A stretch of DNA of 64,000 nt from Flavicella sediminum (GCF_006381105.1 NZ_VDET01000018.1:1-64000); one strand, 5' to 3'. Positions 24,288 through 34,340 are shown, counted from the stretch's first letter. Numbers and translations: made by a program. Notes: generated from the letters alone by a model not told the origin.

Positions 24288-24794
24288 ATGAAATTAAATA
24301 TAATGAGAAACCTTGTCGTTTTAACCCTTTTTGTCCTAACCTCTTGCCTGTCGGCTCAAGATAAAACTACTTTTTCAGAAGAAGGTTTGGCAGATAAAAT
24401 GGTTGCCTTGGATGGAAGTACACAAACTTTTGGAGAGCTGATACAACAATTCAAAGGAAAAACGGTTTTAATAGATATTTGGGCATCTTGGTGTGGGGAC
24501 TGTTTACAGAGCATGCCAAAATTAAAAGAAATTCAAAAAGAGAATCCCGAAATGGTGTATTTGTTTTTGTCGGTTGATAAAAGTAAAAATGCTTGGAAAC
24601 AAGGAATAAAAAAACACGGTATTGTCGGAGAACATTATTTTATTCCGTCAGGGTGGAACGGGCCTTTTAATAGCTCTATAGATTTAGATTGGATTCCTCG
24701 GTTTATTATGGTGGACTCCACAGGTAAAATTAAGTTGTGGAAAGCAAAATCATCTTCAAGTAGTAAATTAAAAAAAGCAATAAAAACTAATTAA
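24288..24794 (+). CDS. TlpA-like thioredoxin-fold lipoprotein
   Basis: Signal with lipobox LTSC (Cys20), then a TlpA/ResA-type thioredoxin domain with WASWCGDC (Cys69, Cys72) and DLDWIPRFIMVD, where the cis-Pro is at the IP. It should be a membrane-anchored periplasmic thiol-disulfide reductase. An alternative start is the ATG at 24303. It ends 10 bp before tpiA; the thioredoxin-tpiA-prmA-clpS order is one I recall for flavobacteria. The 157 bp before it (24131-24287) hold no gene. Confidence 0.88.
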   Translation: MKLNIMRNLVVLTLFVLTSCLSAQDKTTFSEEGLADKMVALDGSTQTFGELIQQFKGKTVLIDIWASWCGDCLQSMPKLKEIQKENPEMVYLFLSVDKSKNAWKQGIKKHGIVGEHYFIPSGWNGPFNSSIDLDWIPRFIMVDSTGKIKLWKAKSSSSSKLKKAIKTN

Positions 24795-24804
24795 ATTATA
24801 TATA

Positions 24805-25566
24805 ATGAGAAGTAAAATAGTAGCAGGTAACTGGAAAATGAACAACGATTTGGCAGCTTCAAAAGCTTTGGCAAATGGTTTGGTAGAAGGATTAAGCGGA
24901 AAAACGTTAAATAATACAAGAGTCATTGTAGCTCCAACATTTGTAAACTTAACTGCTGTAAGTGCTGCTGTTGAAGGATCGGTTGTTGAAGTAGCTGCTC
25001 AAAATATGCACCAAGCTGCTAGTGGAGCTTATACAGGTGAGATTTCTGCAGAAATGTTGACGTCAATTGGTTTAAAATCTGTGATTTTAGGACATTCAGA
25101 AAGAAGAGAATATTTTGGTGAAAGCGATGCTTTATTAGCTGAAAAAGTAAATGCTGCTTTGGCAAATGGATTGGAAGTAATTTTCTGTTTTGGAGAAGTT
25201 TTAGAAGATCGTAAATCTGGAAATCACTTTTCAGTAGTTGAGTCACAAATCTCAAATGCAATCTTTCATTTAGAAGCTGCTGCTTGGAAAAATATAGTAT
25301 TGGCTTATGAGCCAGTATGGGCAATTGGAACAGGTGAAACTGCTTCAGCTGATCAAGCACAAGAAATGCATGCATTTATTAGAAAAATAGTTGCAGATAA
25401 ATATGACGCTACTGTAGCTGAAGAGGTTTCTATCCTTTATGGAGGTTCTTGTAAGCCAGGAAATGCAAAAGAAATTTTTTCTAAAGAAGATGTTGATGGT
25501 GGTTTAATTGGTGGTGCTGCATTGCAAGCTGCTGATTTTATTGCAATTATTGAAGCGATTCAATAA
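24805..25566 (+). CDS. tpiA: Triose-phosphate isomerase
   Basis: Interconverts dihydroxyacetone phosphate and glyceraldehyde-3-phosphate. Active-site residues: Lys11 in GNWKMN, His in LGHSERREYFG, and Glu in LAYEPVWAIGTG; phosphate loop LYGGSCKPGN. Length 253 is normal. Followed by a strong terminator, so prmA downstream has its own promoter. Confidence 0.98.
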   Translation: MRSKIVAGNWKMNNDLAASKALANGLVEGLSGKTLNNTRVIVAPTFVNLTAVSAAVEGSVVEVAAQNMHQAASGAYTGEISAEMLTSIGLKSVILGHSERREYFGESDALLAEKVNAALANGLEVIFCFGEVLEDRKSGNHFSVVESQISNAIFHLEAAAWKNIVLAYEPVWAIGTGETASADQAQEMHAFIRKIVADKYDATVAEEVSILYGGSCKPGNAKEIFSKEDVDGGLIGGAALQAADFIAIIEAIQ

Positions 25567-25586
25567 GAAAGAATAAACTATATTTT

Positions 25587-25626
25587 AAAAAGCACTGTTG
25601 TAAATTTACAACAGTGCTTTTTTTTT
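25587..25626 (+). terminator. Terminator after tpiA
   Basis: Perfect 34-nt palindrome (AAAAGCACTGTTGTAAA at 25587-25603 and its complement) followed by a T run. Confidence 0.93.
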
Positions 25627-25668
25627 GCAATTACACAATTTTACAGTTCAACAATAAAACGCTTGTAC

Positions 25669-25676
25669 TATCTTTG
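25669..25676 (+). promoter_or_regulatory. -7 box of prmA
   Basis: TATCTTTG, a perfect TAnnTTTG, 20 bp before the ATG at 25696. It lies inside the 5' part of the longer open frame (TTG at 25663) and so rules that start out. Confidence 0.55.
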
Positions 25677-25695
25677 CAGCTCAAAAATATTTTTT

Positions 25696-26535
25696 ATGGA
25701 TGCTATTTATTTAGGCTATAGTTTTAAAGTTTCTCCAAAAGAACCTGCAACAGAAATTCTAATTGCAGAGCTAGGCTATGCCGGTTTTGAAAGTTTTGTT
25801 GAAAATGAAGAAGGTGTTACGGCATATATTCAAAAAGAAGAATGGAGAGCGGATATTCTAAACGATATTTATGTGTTGACATCTGATGAGTTTGCTATTA
25901 GTTATACCTTTGAAGAAATTGAACAGGTAAACTGGAATAGTGAATGGGAAAAAAACTTTAATCCTATTCAGGTAGATGAATTGGTCTCAATCAGAGCACC
26001 TTTTCATGAAAATCCAAATTTAAAATACGACATTGTAATAGAACCAAAAATGAGTTTTGGAACGGGGCATCATGAAACAACCCATATGATGGTGCAACAT
26101 TTGTTGGAATTGGATTTAAAAAATAAAAAAACTTTAGATATGGGGTGTGGAACTGGAATTTTAGCAATTTTTGCTGAAATGAAAGGTGCACAACCTATTG
26201 ATGCTATTGATATTGATAATTGGTGTTATGTAAACACCGTAGAAAATATTGAAAGAAATAACAGCAAACACATAACACCTTATGAAGGAGAAGTGAGTTT
26301 GTTAGAAGGTAAAAACTACGATGTAATTATTGCCAATATCAATCGAAATATTTTATTGCAAGATATTACTGCTTACGGAGCTTGTTTAAATCCGGGTGGT
26401 GTGTTGTTATTAAGTGGGTTTTATGCGGCTGATATTCCTTTGTTAGATGAAAAAGCAAAGGCATTGGATATGCAATTGGAAAAAACATTGCAACGAAACG
26501 ACTGGGTATCATTAAAGTACGTTAAAAATTCTTAA
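25696..26535 (+). CDS. prmA: Ribosomal protein L11 methyltransferase
   Basis: SAM-dependent methylation of ribosomal protein L11. EPKMSFGTGHHETTHMM is the PrmA signature, LDMGCGTGILAIFAEMKGA the SAM-binding motif I, and IIANINRNILL the NIN-type catalytic segment. 279 aa from the ATG at 25696, supported by the -7 box just upstream. clpS follows after 39 bp. Confidence 0.95.
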   Translation: MDAIYLGYSFKVSPKEPATEILIAELGYAGFESFVENEEGVTAYIQKEEWRADILNDIYVLTSDEFAISYTFEEIEQVNWNSEWEKNFNPIQVDELVSIRAPFHENPNLKYDIVIEPKMSFGTGHHETTHMMVQHLLELDLKNKKTLDMGCGTGILAIFAEMKGAQPIDAIDIDNWCYVNTVENIERNNSKHITPYEGEVSLLEGKNYDVIIANINRNILLQDITAYGACLNPGGVLLLSGFYAADIPLLDEKAKALDMQLEKTLQRNDWVSLKYVKNS

Positions 26536-26574
26536 ATTGCAGGTCAGTAATAATAGTCATCTAATTAATTTACA

Positions 26575-26850
26575 ATGAGTACTAAAGAAAAAATTCAGGA
26601 AGACGTTGATGTATTGGAAATGGAAACTCCACAGCATGAAATTATTTTACATAACGATGATGTAAATACTTTTGATTTTGTAATAGATTCTTTGATAGAT
26701 GTTTGTGATCATACTTTAGAGCAAGCTGAGCAGTGTACCATCTTAGTGCATTATAAAGGAAAATGTGCTGTAAAAAGCGGTGAATATGAGGAGTTAAAAC
26801 CCAAATGTTCAAAATTACAACAGTTAGGGCTTTCTGCCGAATTAGTATAA
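26575..26850 (+). CDS. clpS: ATP-dependent Clp protease adaptor ClpS
   Basis: 91 aa. HEIILHNDDVNTFDFVIDSLIDVC is the N-degron pocket region of ClpS (NDDxxTxxxV), and VHYKGKCAVKSGEYEELKPKCSKL the C-terminal part. It delivers N-end-rule substrates to ClpAP/ClpCP. The short length is usual for Bacteroidota ClpS. Confidence 0.94.
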   Translation: MSTKEKIQEDVDVLEMETPQHEIILHNDDVNTFDFVIDSLIDVCDHTLEQAEQCTILVHYKGKCAVKSGEYEELKPKCSKLQQLGLSAELV

Positions 26851-26874
26851 TAGCAAATAATCTTTTTCGTTTTT

Positions 26875-27399
26875 ATGTCCTTTTTTCAATTTAAGAGAAA
26901 CAGTATTCTCAAATTTTTCAAGAATGAAATAGCGCGACAAGATTTGTTGGTGCGCAAGCATACTTCAAAAAAAATAAAAACGATTGGTATATTGGTGGAT
27001 GAGGCACAGTTTTTTCAAAACAGGGTCATTCATGATGTGCAAAAAAACTTCGGAGTTTCAAGTGAGAATATCGAGCTTTTGATATATCGAAAATTTCAAA
27101 AAAAACAAGAATATTCGGAAAATGAATTTACTGAAAAAGATTTCGGTTGGTCTGGAAGTTTAAAATTAAACAGACTGAATGAATTTGTTAAAAATGAATA
27201 CGATTTGTTGATAAACTATGGAATTGAAGAAAACTTGTATTTGAAAGTAATAACTTTGCGTTCCCAATCTAAGTTTAAAATAGGTTTTTCCTCTGAAGAC
27301 AACAGATTGTATGATTTATCTGTTTCTGACAAAGATAGAAATATGAATGTATTGAACATAGAAGCGGTAAAGTATTTAAAGATATTAAAGAAATTATAA
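26875..27399 (+). CDS. DUF6913-type protein, 174 aa
   Basis: Cytoplasmic protein with no recognised catalytic motif; begins with a basic helical segment and has [22 protein letters not shown] and [10 protein letters not shown] strands. I recall it as a Bacteroidota family (DUF6913) usually sitting before dapA. Here its TAA overlaps the dapA ATG by one base (TAATG), so the two are coupled. Function unknown. Confidence 0.75.
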   Translation: MSFFQFKRNSILKFFKNEIARQDLLVRKHTSKKIKTIGILVDEAQFFQNRVIHDVQKNFGVSSENIELLIYRKFQKKQEYSENEFTEKDFGWSGSLKLNRLNEFVKNEYDLLINYGIEENLYLKVITLRSQSKFKIGFSSEDNRLYDLSVSDKDRNMNVLNIEAVKYLKILKKL

Positions 27400-28283
27400 T
27401 GCAAGCATTTTTTGGAACTGGTACAGCCTTAGTAACACCATTTAATACAGACAATACGGTTGATTATTTTGCTTTAGAGCAATTGGTTAATTTTCAAATA
27501 GATAATGGCGTAGAGTATATTGTAGTTTTAGGAACTACAGCAGAAACTGCTACATTAACGGCAGAAGAAGTTGCGCTTGTAAAACAAAAAGTAATAGAAG
27601 TTAACAATGGTAGATTGCCTTTAGTTCTGGGTGTTGGTGGAAATAATACAGCAAATATTGTGAACCAACTTCAAACTTTAGACCTGTCTAATTTTGATGC
27701 AATCTTATCGGTATCTCCATACTATAACAGACCTTCACAAGAAGGGATTTTTCAACATTTTGTTGAAGTAGCAAAGGCGAGTCCTGTGCCTGTAATCATT
27801 TACAATGTTCCTAGTAGAACTGGAGCAAATATGTTGCCCGAAACAGTGGTTCGTTTGGCAAATGCTTCAAAAAATATTATTGGTGTAAAAGAAGCTGCTG
27901 GAGATATGATCCAAGCCATGAAAATAATTCAATCAGTACCCAAAAACTTTTTAGTGCTTTCTGGAGATGATGAAATTGCTTTGCCAATGGTATTGGCCGG
28001 TGGTGCCGGAGTTATTTCTGTAATTGGTCAGGCGTATCCAAAAGAATTTTCTGAACTTATTCGTTTAGGTTTGCAAGGGAAAAATAAAGAAGCTTTTGAA
28101 TTGCAATACAAATTACTGGAGGTCATTGGACTTATTTTTGCAGAAGGAAATCCTGTAGGAATCAAAGCTTTATTGTCGGCATTGGAAGTGTATAAAAATG
28201 AAAGCAATGTTCGTTTGCCTTTGGTAACTGCTACCCAAGAATTGCAAAATAAAATGAAGAATTTTATTGCGAATTTCTCTTAA
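27399..28283 (+). CDS. dapA: 4-hydroxy-tetrahydrodipicolinate synthase
   Basis: Condenses pyruvate with aspartate semialdehyde, the first step of the lysine/diaminopimelate branch. Seen: [21 protein letters not shown] (the usual GTTGE reads GTTAE), YNVPSRTG (Tyr of the triad) and the Schiff-base Lys in [10 protein letters not shown]. 294 aa. Coupled to the DUF6913 gene. Confidence 0.96.
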   Translation: MQAFFGTGTALVTPFNTDNTVDYFALEQLVNFQIDNGVEYIVVLGTTAETATLTAEEVALVKQKVIEVNNGRLPLVLGVGGNNTANIVNQLQTLDLSNFDAILSVSPYYNRPSQEGIFQHFVEVAKASPVPVIIYNVPSRTGANMLPETVVRLANASKNIIGVKEAAGDMIQAMKIIQSVPKNFLVLSGDDEIALPMVLAGGAGVISVIGQAYPKEFSELIRLGLQGKNKEAFELQYKLLEVIGLIFAEGNPVGIKALLSALEVYKNESNVRLPLVTATQELQNKMKNFIANFS

Positions 28284-28397
28284 ATAAGAATTAACAAATA
28301 TTTAGTAGCAAACCCACATCGTACAAATAATAAGGGGTTATTTTTGACTTTGATTTTTCTATTGAAAAAATCACTTTCTTAATCCATAAATAATGCC

Positions 28398-28405
28398 TAA
28401 TTTTG
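28398..28405 (+). promoter_or_regulatory. -7 box of the bamD operon
   Basis: TAATTTTG, a TAnnTTTG match. It is so close to the ATG at 28410 that the ATG at 28419 is the better start for bamD. Confidence 0.45.
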
Positions 28406-28418
28406 CAAAATGCTTAAA

Positions 28419-29210
28419 ATGAGAAACCTTACAATATTACTGTTTGTTGCCACAATACTAATGTCTTGTAGTAACTACAATAAAGTTTTAAATAAAGGGA
28501 CAACTACTGAGAAATATAAGATGGCTACGGATTTGTATGAAGCAAAGAAGTTTAGCAAAGCCTTGCGTCTTTTTGAGATGATTACACCTGCTTATAAAGG
28601 AAAGCCTCAAATGGAGCGTATTCAATTTATGGTAGCACAATCGTATTTTAATACCAAAGATTTTTTTAACGCAGCGTATTATTTTGAACGATTTTCAACC
28701 AATTATCCAAAAAGTTCTAAAAAAGAAGAAGCAGAATTTACAGCCGCAAAAAGTTATTATTTAGCTTCTCCTAAATATAGTTTAGACCAAGCAGATACAA
28801 AAAAGGCCTTGGCGTCTTTTCAAAAATACATAAATGCCTATCCAGATTCTAAACGTTTGTCAGAAGCAAACGAAATGGTGAAAGGTTTGCAATACAAATT
28901 AGAAAAGAAATCTTTTGAAATAGCGAAACAATATTATGAAATCGGCTATTATAATTCAGCAATCGTTTCTTTTGATAATATGACATCAGAGTTTTTAGGA
29001 ACTAGTTTTAGAGAAGAAGCCTTGTTTTACAAATTAAAAGCTTCTTACGAATTAGGGATGCGAAGTACGGAAAGAAAAAAACTCCCACGTATTGAAGCAG
29101 CAATTAAAGCCTACGATAAATTAAAAAGAAACTATCCAAATTCTGAATTTTTAAAAGAGTCAGATAAATTATTGGAGACGCTTCAGCAAGAAAAAAAAGT
29201 AAATAGTTAA
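28419..29210 (+). CDS. bamD: Outer membrane protein assembly factor BamD
   Basis: Lipoprotein (lipobox ILMSC, Cys17) with TPR-like repeats: KMATDLYEAKKFSKALRLFEMI, AQSYFNTKDFFNAAYYFERFSTNYPKSSK, ALASFQKYINAYPDSKR and AIKAYDKLKRNYPNSEF. Part of the BAM complex that inserts outer-membrane barrels. First gene of a run bamD-rpoZ-coaBC-porD-recN that I recall as conserved in flavobacteria. Start 28419 is preferred from the -7 box; 28410 is an in-frame alternative. Confidence 0.94.
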   Translation: MRNLTILLFVATILMSCSNYNKVLNKGTTTEKYKMATDLYEAKKFSKALRLFEMITPAYKGKPQMERIQFMVAQSYFNTKDFFNAAYYFERFSTNYPKSSKKEEAEFTAAKSYYLASPKYSLDQADTKKALASFQKYINAYPDSKRLSEANEMVKGLQYKLEKKSFEIAKQYYEIGYYNSAIVSFDNMTSEFLGTSFREEALFYKLKASYELGMRSTERKKLPRIEAAIKAYDKLKRNYPNSEFLKESDKLLETLQQEKKVNS

Positions 29211-29223
29211 TAAATAAGTCAAG

Positions 29224-29544
29224 ATGGATTATAAAAACACAAATGCACCAGACACTACGGTAACTTATGATAAGTCTAAAGTAGAAGCTGCAACAGGAAA
29301 TATCTATGAAGCAATTTCTATCATCGCTAAAAGAGCGGATCAAATCAATGGCGATTTGAAAAAAGAATTGATAGAAAAATTAGAGGAATTTGCGACTTAT
29401 AGTGATAACCTTGATGAGGTTTTTGAAAATAAAGAACAAATTGAAGTTTCTAAATTCTACGAAAAATTACCTAAAGCACATGCTTTAGCAGTAGAAGAGT
29501 GGTTGAATGGTAAAGTTTACCATAGAAATTCTGACGAACAATAA
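29224..29544 (+). CDS. rpoZ: RNA polymerase omega subunit (Bacteroidota form)
   Basis: 106 aa, with GNIYEAISIIAKRADQIN matching the conserved omega helix and an extended acidic C-terminal part typical of the Bacteroidota form. Assists assembly of RNA polymerase. Placed between bamD and coaBC, a usual location in this phylum. Confidence 0.88.
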   Translation: MDYKNTNAPDTTVTYDKSKVEAATGNIYEAISIIAKRADQINGDLKKELIEKLEEFATYSDNLDEVFENKEQIEVSKFYEKLPKAHALAVEEWLNGKVYHRNSDEQ

Positions 29545-29556
29545 GAAATAGCGCAA

Positions 29557-30768
29557 ATGAGTGTTTTACAAGGAAAGAAAATTCTTTTAGGTGTAACCGC
29601 AGGAATTGCTGCCTACAAAACAGCTCATTTAGTTAGATTATTCATAAAAGCAGGTGCCGAGATCCAAGTGGTCATGACACCTGCTTCTAAGGATTTTGTA
29701 ACGCCACTTACACTTTCTACACTTTCTAAAAATCCCGTTCATTCAACTTTTTACAGCAAAGAAGATGAAAACGAAGTTTGGAATAATCATGTAGATTTAG
29801 GACTTTGGGCAGACCTTATGCTCATTGCTCCAGCAACTGCAAATACCCTTTCTAAAATGTCTAATGGTACCGTTGATAATTTATTATTAGCGACCTACCT
29901 GTCTGCAAAATGTCCTGTATATTTTGCACCGGCTATGGATTTAGACATGTACAAACATCCATCAACAGAAGTCAGTATTTCTACACTTGAGAGTTTTGGA
30001 AATATTTTAATTCCTGCAGCTAGCGGAGAATTGGCTAGTGGTTTGGTAGGTGAAGGTAGAATGGCTGAACCAGAGGATATCTTTTCCTTTATAGAAAAGG
30101 ATGTGCTAGGGAAGCTTCCCTTAAAAGGAAAAAAAGTATTGATTACGGCAGGTCCAACTTATGAAGCTATTGATCCTGTGCGATTTATAGGAAATCATTC
30201 TTCAGGAAAAATGGGCTTTGAATTGGCAAAGAATGCTGCTAATCTAGGTGCTGAAGTTATTTTAATTTCAGGTCCTTCTGCACAACAAATTTCGCATTCT
30301 TTGGTGCAAAGAATCAATGTGAAAAGTGCTGCTGAAATGTATACAGAAGTACATAAGTTTTATAGTGATGCTCATATTGCCATTGCCTCAGCTGCTGTAG
30401 CAGATTATACACCTACAGAAGTTGCCGATCAGAAAATAAAGAAAAAAGGCAGTGCTATGGAAATTGTCTTAAAACCAACAAAAGATATTCTTGCCTCTAT
30501 GGGAGCATTGAAAAAGCAGCAGTTTTTAGTTGGTTTTGCATTGGAAACCAATAATGAAGTGGAAAATGCAAAAGGAAAATTAGTACGTAAAAATTTAGAT
30601 CTAATTGTTTTAAATTCTTTACAAGACAAAGGAGCGGGATTTGCTGGTGATACCAACAAAATTTCTATTATAGATACAAAAAATAATATCTCAGAATTTC
30701 CGTTAAAATCGAAAGATCGGGTTGCAATTGATATCTTTACAGAAATTTTATCCAGACTAGATGCCTAA
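29557..30768 (+). CDS. coaBC: Bifunctional phosphopantothenoylcysteine decarboxylase/phosphopantothenate-cysteine ligase
   Basis: CoaC part (1-180): LLGVTAGIAAYKTAHL, the His in NNHVDLGLWADLMLIAPATANT and PAMDLDMYKHP. CoaB part (190-403): VLITAGPTYEAIDPVRFIGNHSSGKMG, ASAAVADYTP and KKQFLVGFALETN. Two steps of coenzyme A synthesis. The 3' end overlaps porD by 8 bp. Confidence 0.96.
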   Translation: MSVLQGKKILLGVTAGIAAYKTAHLVRLFIKAGAEIQVVMTPASKDFVTPLTLSTLSKNPVHSTFYSKEDENEVWNNHVDLGLWADLMLIAPATANTLSKMSNGTVDNLLLATYLSAKCPVYFAPAMDLDMYKHPSTEVSISTLESFGNILIPAASGELASGLVGEGRMAEPEDIFSFIEKDVLGKLPLKGKKVLITAGPTYEAIDPVRFIGNHSSGKMGFELAKNAANLGAEVILISGPSAQQISHSLVQRINVKSAAEMYTEVHKFYSDAHIAIASAAVADYTPTEVADQKIKKKGSAMEIVLKPTKDILASMGALKKQQFLVGFALETNNEVENAKGKLVRKNLDLIVLNSLQDKGAGFAGDTNKISIIDTKNNISEFPLKSKDRVAIDIFTEILSRLDA

Positions 30769-31651
30769 AATAGTTTTATTATTTCTTTGTAGTTTCTTTT
30801 CGCTGACCGCAATAAACAGTCAGGAGTTGAATTGTACTGTTGAAATCAACGCAAATCAAATTGCACAAACAAACAAACAAGTTTTTGAAACTTTAAAAAC
30901 TTCCTTAACGGATTTTATCAACAAAACGCAATGGACGAATAAAGTGTACAAGCTAAATGAGCGTGTAGACTGTGCCATGACTTTTGTGATTACTGAACAA
31001 TCAGGCAATAATTATTCTGGTACATTACAAGTAAATGCAGTGCGACCAGTCTTTGGAACTTCTTATCAAAGTCCCATTTTTAATTATATGGACAAAACAG
31101 TAAGTTTTGAATATACGGAATTTGAACCCCTAGTTTTTAACGCAACGGTGTTCGAGTCTAATTTAATTTCTTTGGTGGCATTTTATGTCTATACTATTTT
31201 AGGAGTAGATGCAGATACATTTGCTTTAAAAGGCGGCGACGAATTTTTAAAACAAGCTATTGATGTGGCCAATTTGGCGCAACAAGGTGGTATGGAAGGT
31301 TGGGAGCTAAAAAGAAATCAAATCAATAGATATTCTTTGATTGATCAATTAATGTCAAACGCACATCAAGAATATAGAGAAGCCATGTATCAATACCATG
31401 TCAAAGGCTTTGATATTCTTGCTACAAAACAAGTAGAAGGAAAAGAAAAAATTGCTGCGGCAGTTTTGCGCTTGGAAGAATTATTTTCTAAAAATAGAAA
31501 CTCCATGTTGATTCGAACTTTCTTTGATGCGAAAGCAGATGAGCTTGTAGAAGTATTTAAAGATGGTAAAACTGTAGATACTTCTAAATTGAAAAATGCA
31601 CTGAGGAGAATATCTTCTATGAATGCCTCTAAATGGCAAAAAATTAAGTAA
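30761..31651 (+). CDS. porD: Type IX secretion system protein PorD (DUF4835)
   Basis: 296 aa with signal peptide (cleavage after INSQ) and the DUF4835 features: ELNCTVEINANQI, RVDCAMTFVITEQ, VNAVRPVFGTSY, FNYMDKTVSFEY and WELKRNQINRYSLIDQLM. The PorD designation and its link to gliding/T9SS come from recalled family knowledge. Overlaps coaBC by 8 bp and precedes recN, the usual order in flavobacteria. Confidence 0.9.
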   Translation: MPKIVLLFLCSFFSLTAINSQELNCTVEINANQIAQTNKQVFETLKTSLTDFINKTQWTNKVYKLNERVDCAMTFVITEQSGNNYSGTLQVNAVRPVFGTSYQSPIFNYMDKTVSFEYTEFEPLVFNATVFESNLISLVAFYVYTILGVDADTFALKGGDEFLKQAIDVANLAQQGGMEGWELKRNQINRYSLIDQLMSNAHQEYREAMYQYHVKGFDILATKQVEGKEKIAAAVLRLEELFSKNRNSMLIRTFFDAKADELVEVFKDGKTVDTSKLKNALRRISSMNASKWQKIK

Positions 31652-31705
31652 TTTCGAACTTCTATTGAGTTGTATTCTTAAGTCTCATTTTCTAAATAAA
31701 TACCC

Positions 31706-33361
31706 TTGTTAACAGCCCTTTCCATTTCAAATTACGCTTTAATAAAAGCTTTGCAAACAGATTTTTCTGACGGACTTTCTATTATTACTGGTGAAACTGG
31801 TGCCGGAAAATCGATTCTTTTAGGTGCCTTAGGTTTGGTTATGGGAAACCGTGCCGACTTGAATAGCTTAAAAGACAGCGATAAAAAATGTATTATTGAA
31901 GCTACGTTTTCTATAAAAGAATATGGGTTAAAAGATTTTTTTGAACAAGAAGATATTGATTACGAAGAAGAAACAATTTTGCGTAGAGAAATTTTGCCAA
32001 GTGGAAAATCCCGCGCCTTTGTCAATGATACACCTGTTACCTTATCCGTATTAAATGTGTTGAAGTCGCAATTAATTGACGTGCATTCACAACATAAAAC
32101 AGCGCAGCTTTCTGAAAATAAATACCAGTTTCAAATAGTAGATGCCTTGGCTAACAATGAAACGGATTTACTTTTGTTTAAAGCAACCTTGAAAACGTAT
32201 AAAAGTTTGCAAAAAGAATTGGAAGTTTTATTGCAAAGTCAAGAAGCGGCCAAACAAGAATATGCTTACAACTCGCATTTATTTGCAGAGCTTGAGGAAG
32301 CCAATTTTAAGGAAGGCGAACAACAAGAGTTGGAAGAAAATTTAGATAAATTAAATAATATTGAAGTCATAAAGTTAGCCTTAGCAGAAAGTGTTGCTTT
32401 GGCAACCAATGAACAAGTAGGTATTCAAGATTCATTGAATACCCTATCACATACACTTCAAAAAATTTCTAGTTTTTCATCTGAATATGAAAATTATTTG
32501 ACACGCGTGGAAAGCTTGAAAATTGAATTGGACGATGTCGTTTTCGAATTGGAAAAAGCCAATGAAAATGTCGATTTTGATCCAAATGAAATTGAAGAAT
32601 TTAATGATAGATTGCAGCTATTGTACAGCTTGCAGAAAAAACATATGGTCAGTTCCATAGAGGAATTACTCGCTGTCAAAGATCGATTAGATGAAAAAAT
32701 TGGACAGGTAGAAAATTCGACTGAAATTTTAGAAGAAAAGAAAAAGGACATTCTTAAAATTGAAGAAAAATTATCGAAAATAGCTTCAAAATTACATGCT
32801 AGTAGAAAAAAAGCCATTCCTGTATTGACAAAGCAATTAGAAGAAGTATTGTCTAAATTAGGGATGTCCAATGCAAGTTTTAAAATTCAATTAGAGCAAA
32901 CCAAAGAATATTTTAGCAATGGTTTTGATCAGTTGAACTTTTTATTTGCAGCCAATAAAGGAACCAATTATGACGAACTTAAAAAGGTGGCATCAGGAGG
33001 TGAACTTTCTAGAATTATGTTAGGTGTAAAATTAATTCTTTCAAAATATTCTAAATTACCAACCATTATATTTGATGAAATTGATACGGGAGTTTCTGGA
33101 GATGTTTCTAACAAAATTGCCGATGTAATGGCGGAAATGGGGAATTTTATGCAAGTAATTACCATAACACATTTACCTCAAATAGCCGCTAAAGGAAACA
33201 ACCATTACAAGGTTTATAAAAAAGATGTAGCAGGTGTAACCAATACCTTTTTAAAACAATTATCAGCAGAAGAACGTATAAAAGAAGTAGCAGAAATACT
33301 AGGTGGTAAGGACTTAACAGCATCTGCTTTGGAGCATGCAAAAGAACTTTTAAAAGCTTAA
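31706..33361 (+). CDS. recN: DNA repair protein RecN
   Basis: SMC-like ATPase of double-strand break repair. Walker A in ITGETGAGKSILLGAL, a long coiled-coil middle, signature VASGGELSRIMLGVKLI and Walker B IIFDEIDTGVSG, then THLPQIAAKGNNHY. 551 aa. No ATG fits; the start is a TTG at 31706 encoding LTALSISNYALIK, which is where RecN proteins begin. Confidence 0.95.
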   Translation: MLTALSISNYALIKALQTDFSDGLSIITGETGAGKSILLGALGLVMGNRADLNSLKDSDKKCIIEATFSIKEYGLKDFFEQEDIDYEEETILRREILPSGKSRAFVNDTPVTLSVLNVLKSQLIDVHSQHKTAQLSENKYQFQIVDALANNETDLLLFKATLKTYKSLQKELEVLLQSQEAAKQEYAYNSHLFAELEEANFKEGEQQELEENLDKLNNIEVIKLALAESVALATNEQVGIQDSLNTLSHTLQKISSFSSEYENYLTRVESLKIELDDVVFELEKANENVDFDPNEIEEFNDRLQLLYSLQKKHMVSSIEELLAVKDRLDEKIGQVENSTEILEEKKKDILKIEEKLSKIASKLHASRKKAIPVLTKQLEEVLSKLGMSNASFKIQLEQTKEYFSNGFDQLNFLFAANKGTNYDELKKVASGGELSRIMLGVKLILSKYSKLPTIIFDEIDTGVSGDVSNKIADVMAEMGNFMQVITITHLPQIAAKGNNHYKVYKKDVAGVTNTFLKQLSAEERIKEVAEILGGKDLTASALEHAKELLKA

Positions 33362-33441
33362 AAAATACAATAGGAATTGGGTGAAAATAGAAGTTTCAAG
33401 GACTTTAAAGTTATAAACTTTCACACATTAAACTATAATAG

Positions 33442-33449
33442 TATATTTG
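33442..33449 (+). promoter_or_regulatory. -7 box of fabI
   Basis: TATATTTG, 57 bp before the fabI start codon. The rest of the 145-bp gap to recN holds no gene. Confidence 0.4.
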
Positions 33450-33506
33450 CCAACAATAAATTAGGTTGTAGTTTCATCAATCTATAAACATTCAATAAAA
33501 AAAAAT

Positions 33507-34322
33507 ATGTACAATTTATTAAAAGGAAAAAGAGGGATTATCTTCGGAGCATTAGATTCAAACTCTATTGCATGGAAAGTAGCAGAAAAAGCTCATGAAG
33601 AAGGAGCAACATTTGTTTTGACCAATGCACCTATTGCAATGAGGATGGGAACCATTAATGAATTAGCAGAAAAAACGGGATCACAAGTAATTCCTGCTGA
33701 TGCTACTTCTATGGACGATTTGTCTAATTTAATAGATCAATCTGTTGAAATTTTAGGAGGAAAAATAGATTTCGTATTGCACTCTATTGGAATGTCATTA
33801 AACGTAAGAAAGGGGAAACACTATACAGACTCAAACTACGACTTTACACATAAAGGATTTGATATTTCGGCACTTTCTTTCCACAGAGTAATGAATTTGT
33901 TATACAATAAAAAAGCAATGAATGAATGGGGATCTATCGTTGCATTGACGTATATGGCTGCACAAAGAGTTTTTCCAGATTACAATGATATGGCTGATAA
34001 CAAAGCGTATTTAGAGTCGATTGCTCGTAGTTTTGGTTACTTCTTTGGAAGAGATATGAAAGTACGTGTTAATACAATTTCTCAGTCTCCTACACCAACT
34101 ACTGCTGGTAGTGGGGTAAAAGGATTTGACGGTTTTATCAACTATGCAGAAGAAATGTCTCCATTAGGAAATGCAACTGCTGCTGATTGTGCGGATTATA
34201 CAATTTCTATGTTCTCTGATTTAACGAGAAAAGTTACTTTACAAAACTTATTACATGATGGAGGTTTCTCTAATATGGGTGTAAGTACAAAAGTGATGTC
34301 TAAGTTTATTGACGAAGAATAA
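33507..34322 (+). CDS. fabI: Enoyl-[acyl-carrier-protein] reductase (FabI)
   Basis: Last step of fatty-acid elongation, NADH-dependent. RGIIFGALDSNSIAWKVAEKA is the FabI nucleotide motif, LHSIGMSLN follows, and the Tyr-x6-Lys active site is in PDYNDMADNKAYLESIARSFG. 271 aa is usual for the Bacteroidota form. Single gene with a strong terminator. Confidence 0.96.
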   Translation: MYNLLKGKRGIIFGALDSNSIAWKVAEKAHEEGATFVLTNAPIAMRMGTINELAEKTGSQVIPADATSMDDLSNLIDQSVEILGGKIDFVLHSIGMSLNVRKGKHYTDSNYDFTHKGFDISALSFHRVMNLLYNKKAMNEWGSIVALTYMAAQRVFPDYNDMADNKAYLESIARSFGYFFGRDMKVRVNTISQSPTPTTAGSGVKGFDGFINYAEEMSPLGNATAADCADYTISMFSDLTRKVTLQNLLHDGGFSNMGVSTKVMSKFIDEE

Positions 34323-34340
34323 ATAGTATTCAAAAATATA

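Noticed and set aside
25019-25375. 118-aa open frame antisense to tpiA
   Set aside because: Leu/His-rich composition typical of a reverse-strand shadow; tpiA is unambiguous.
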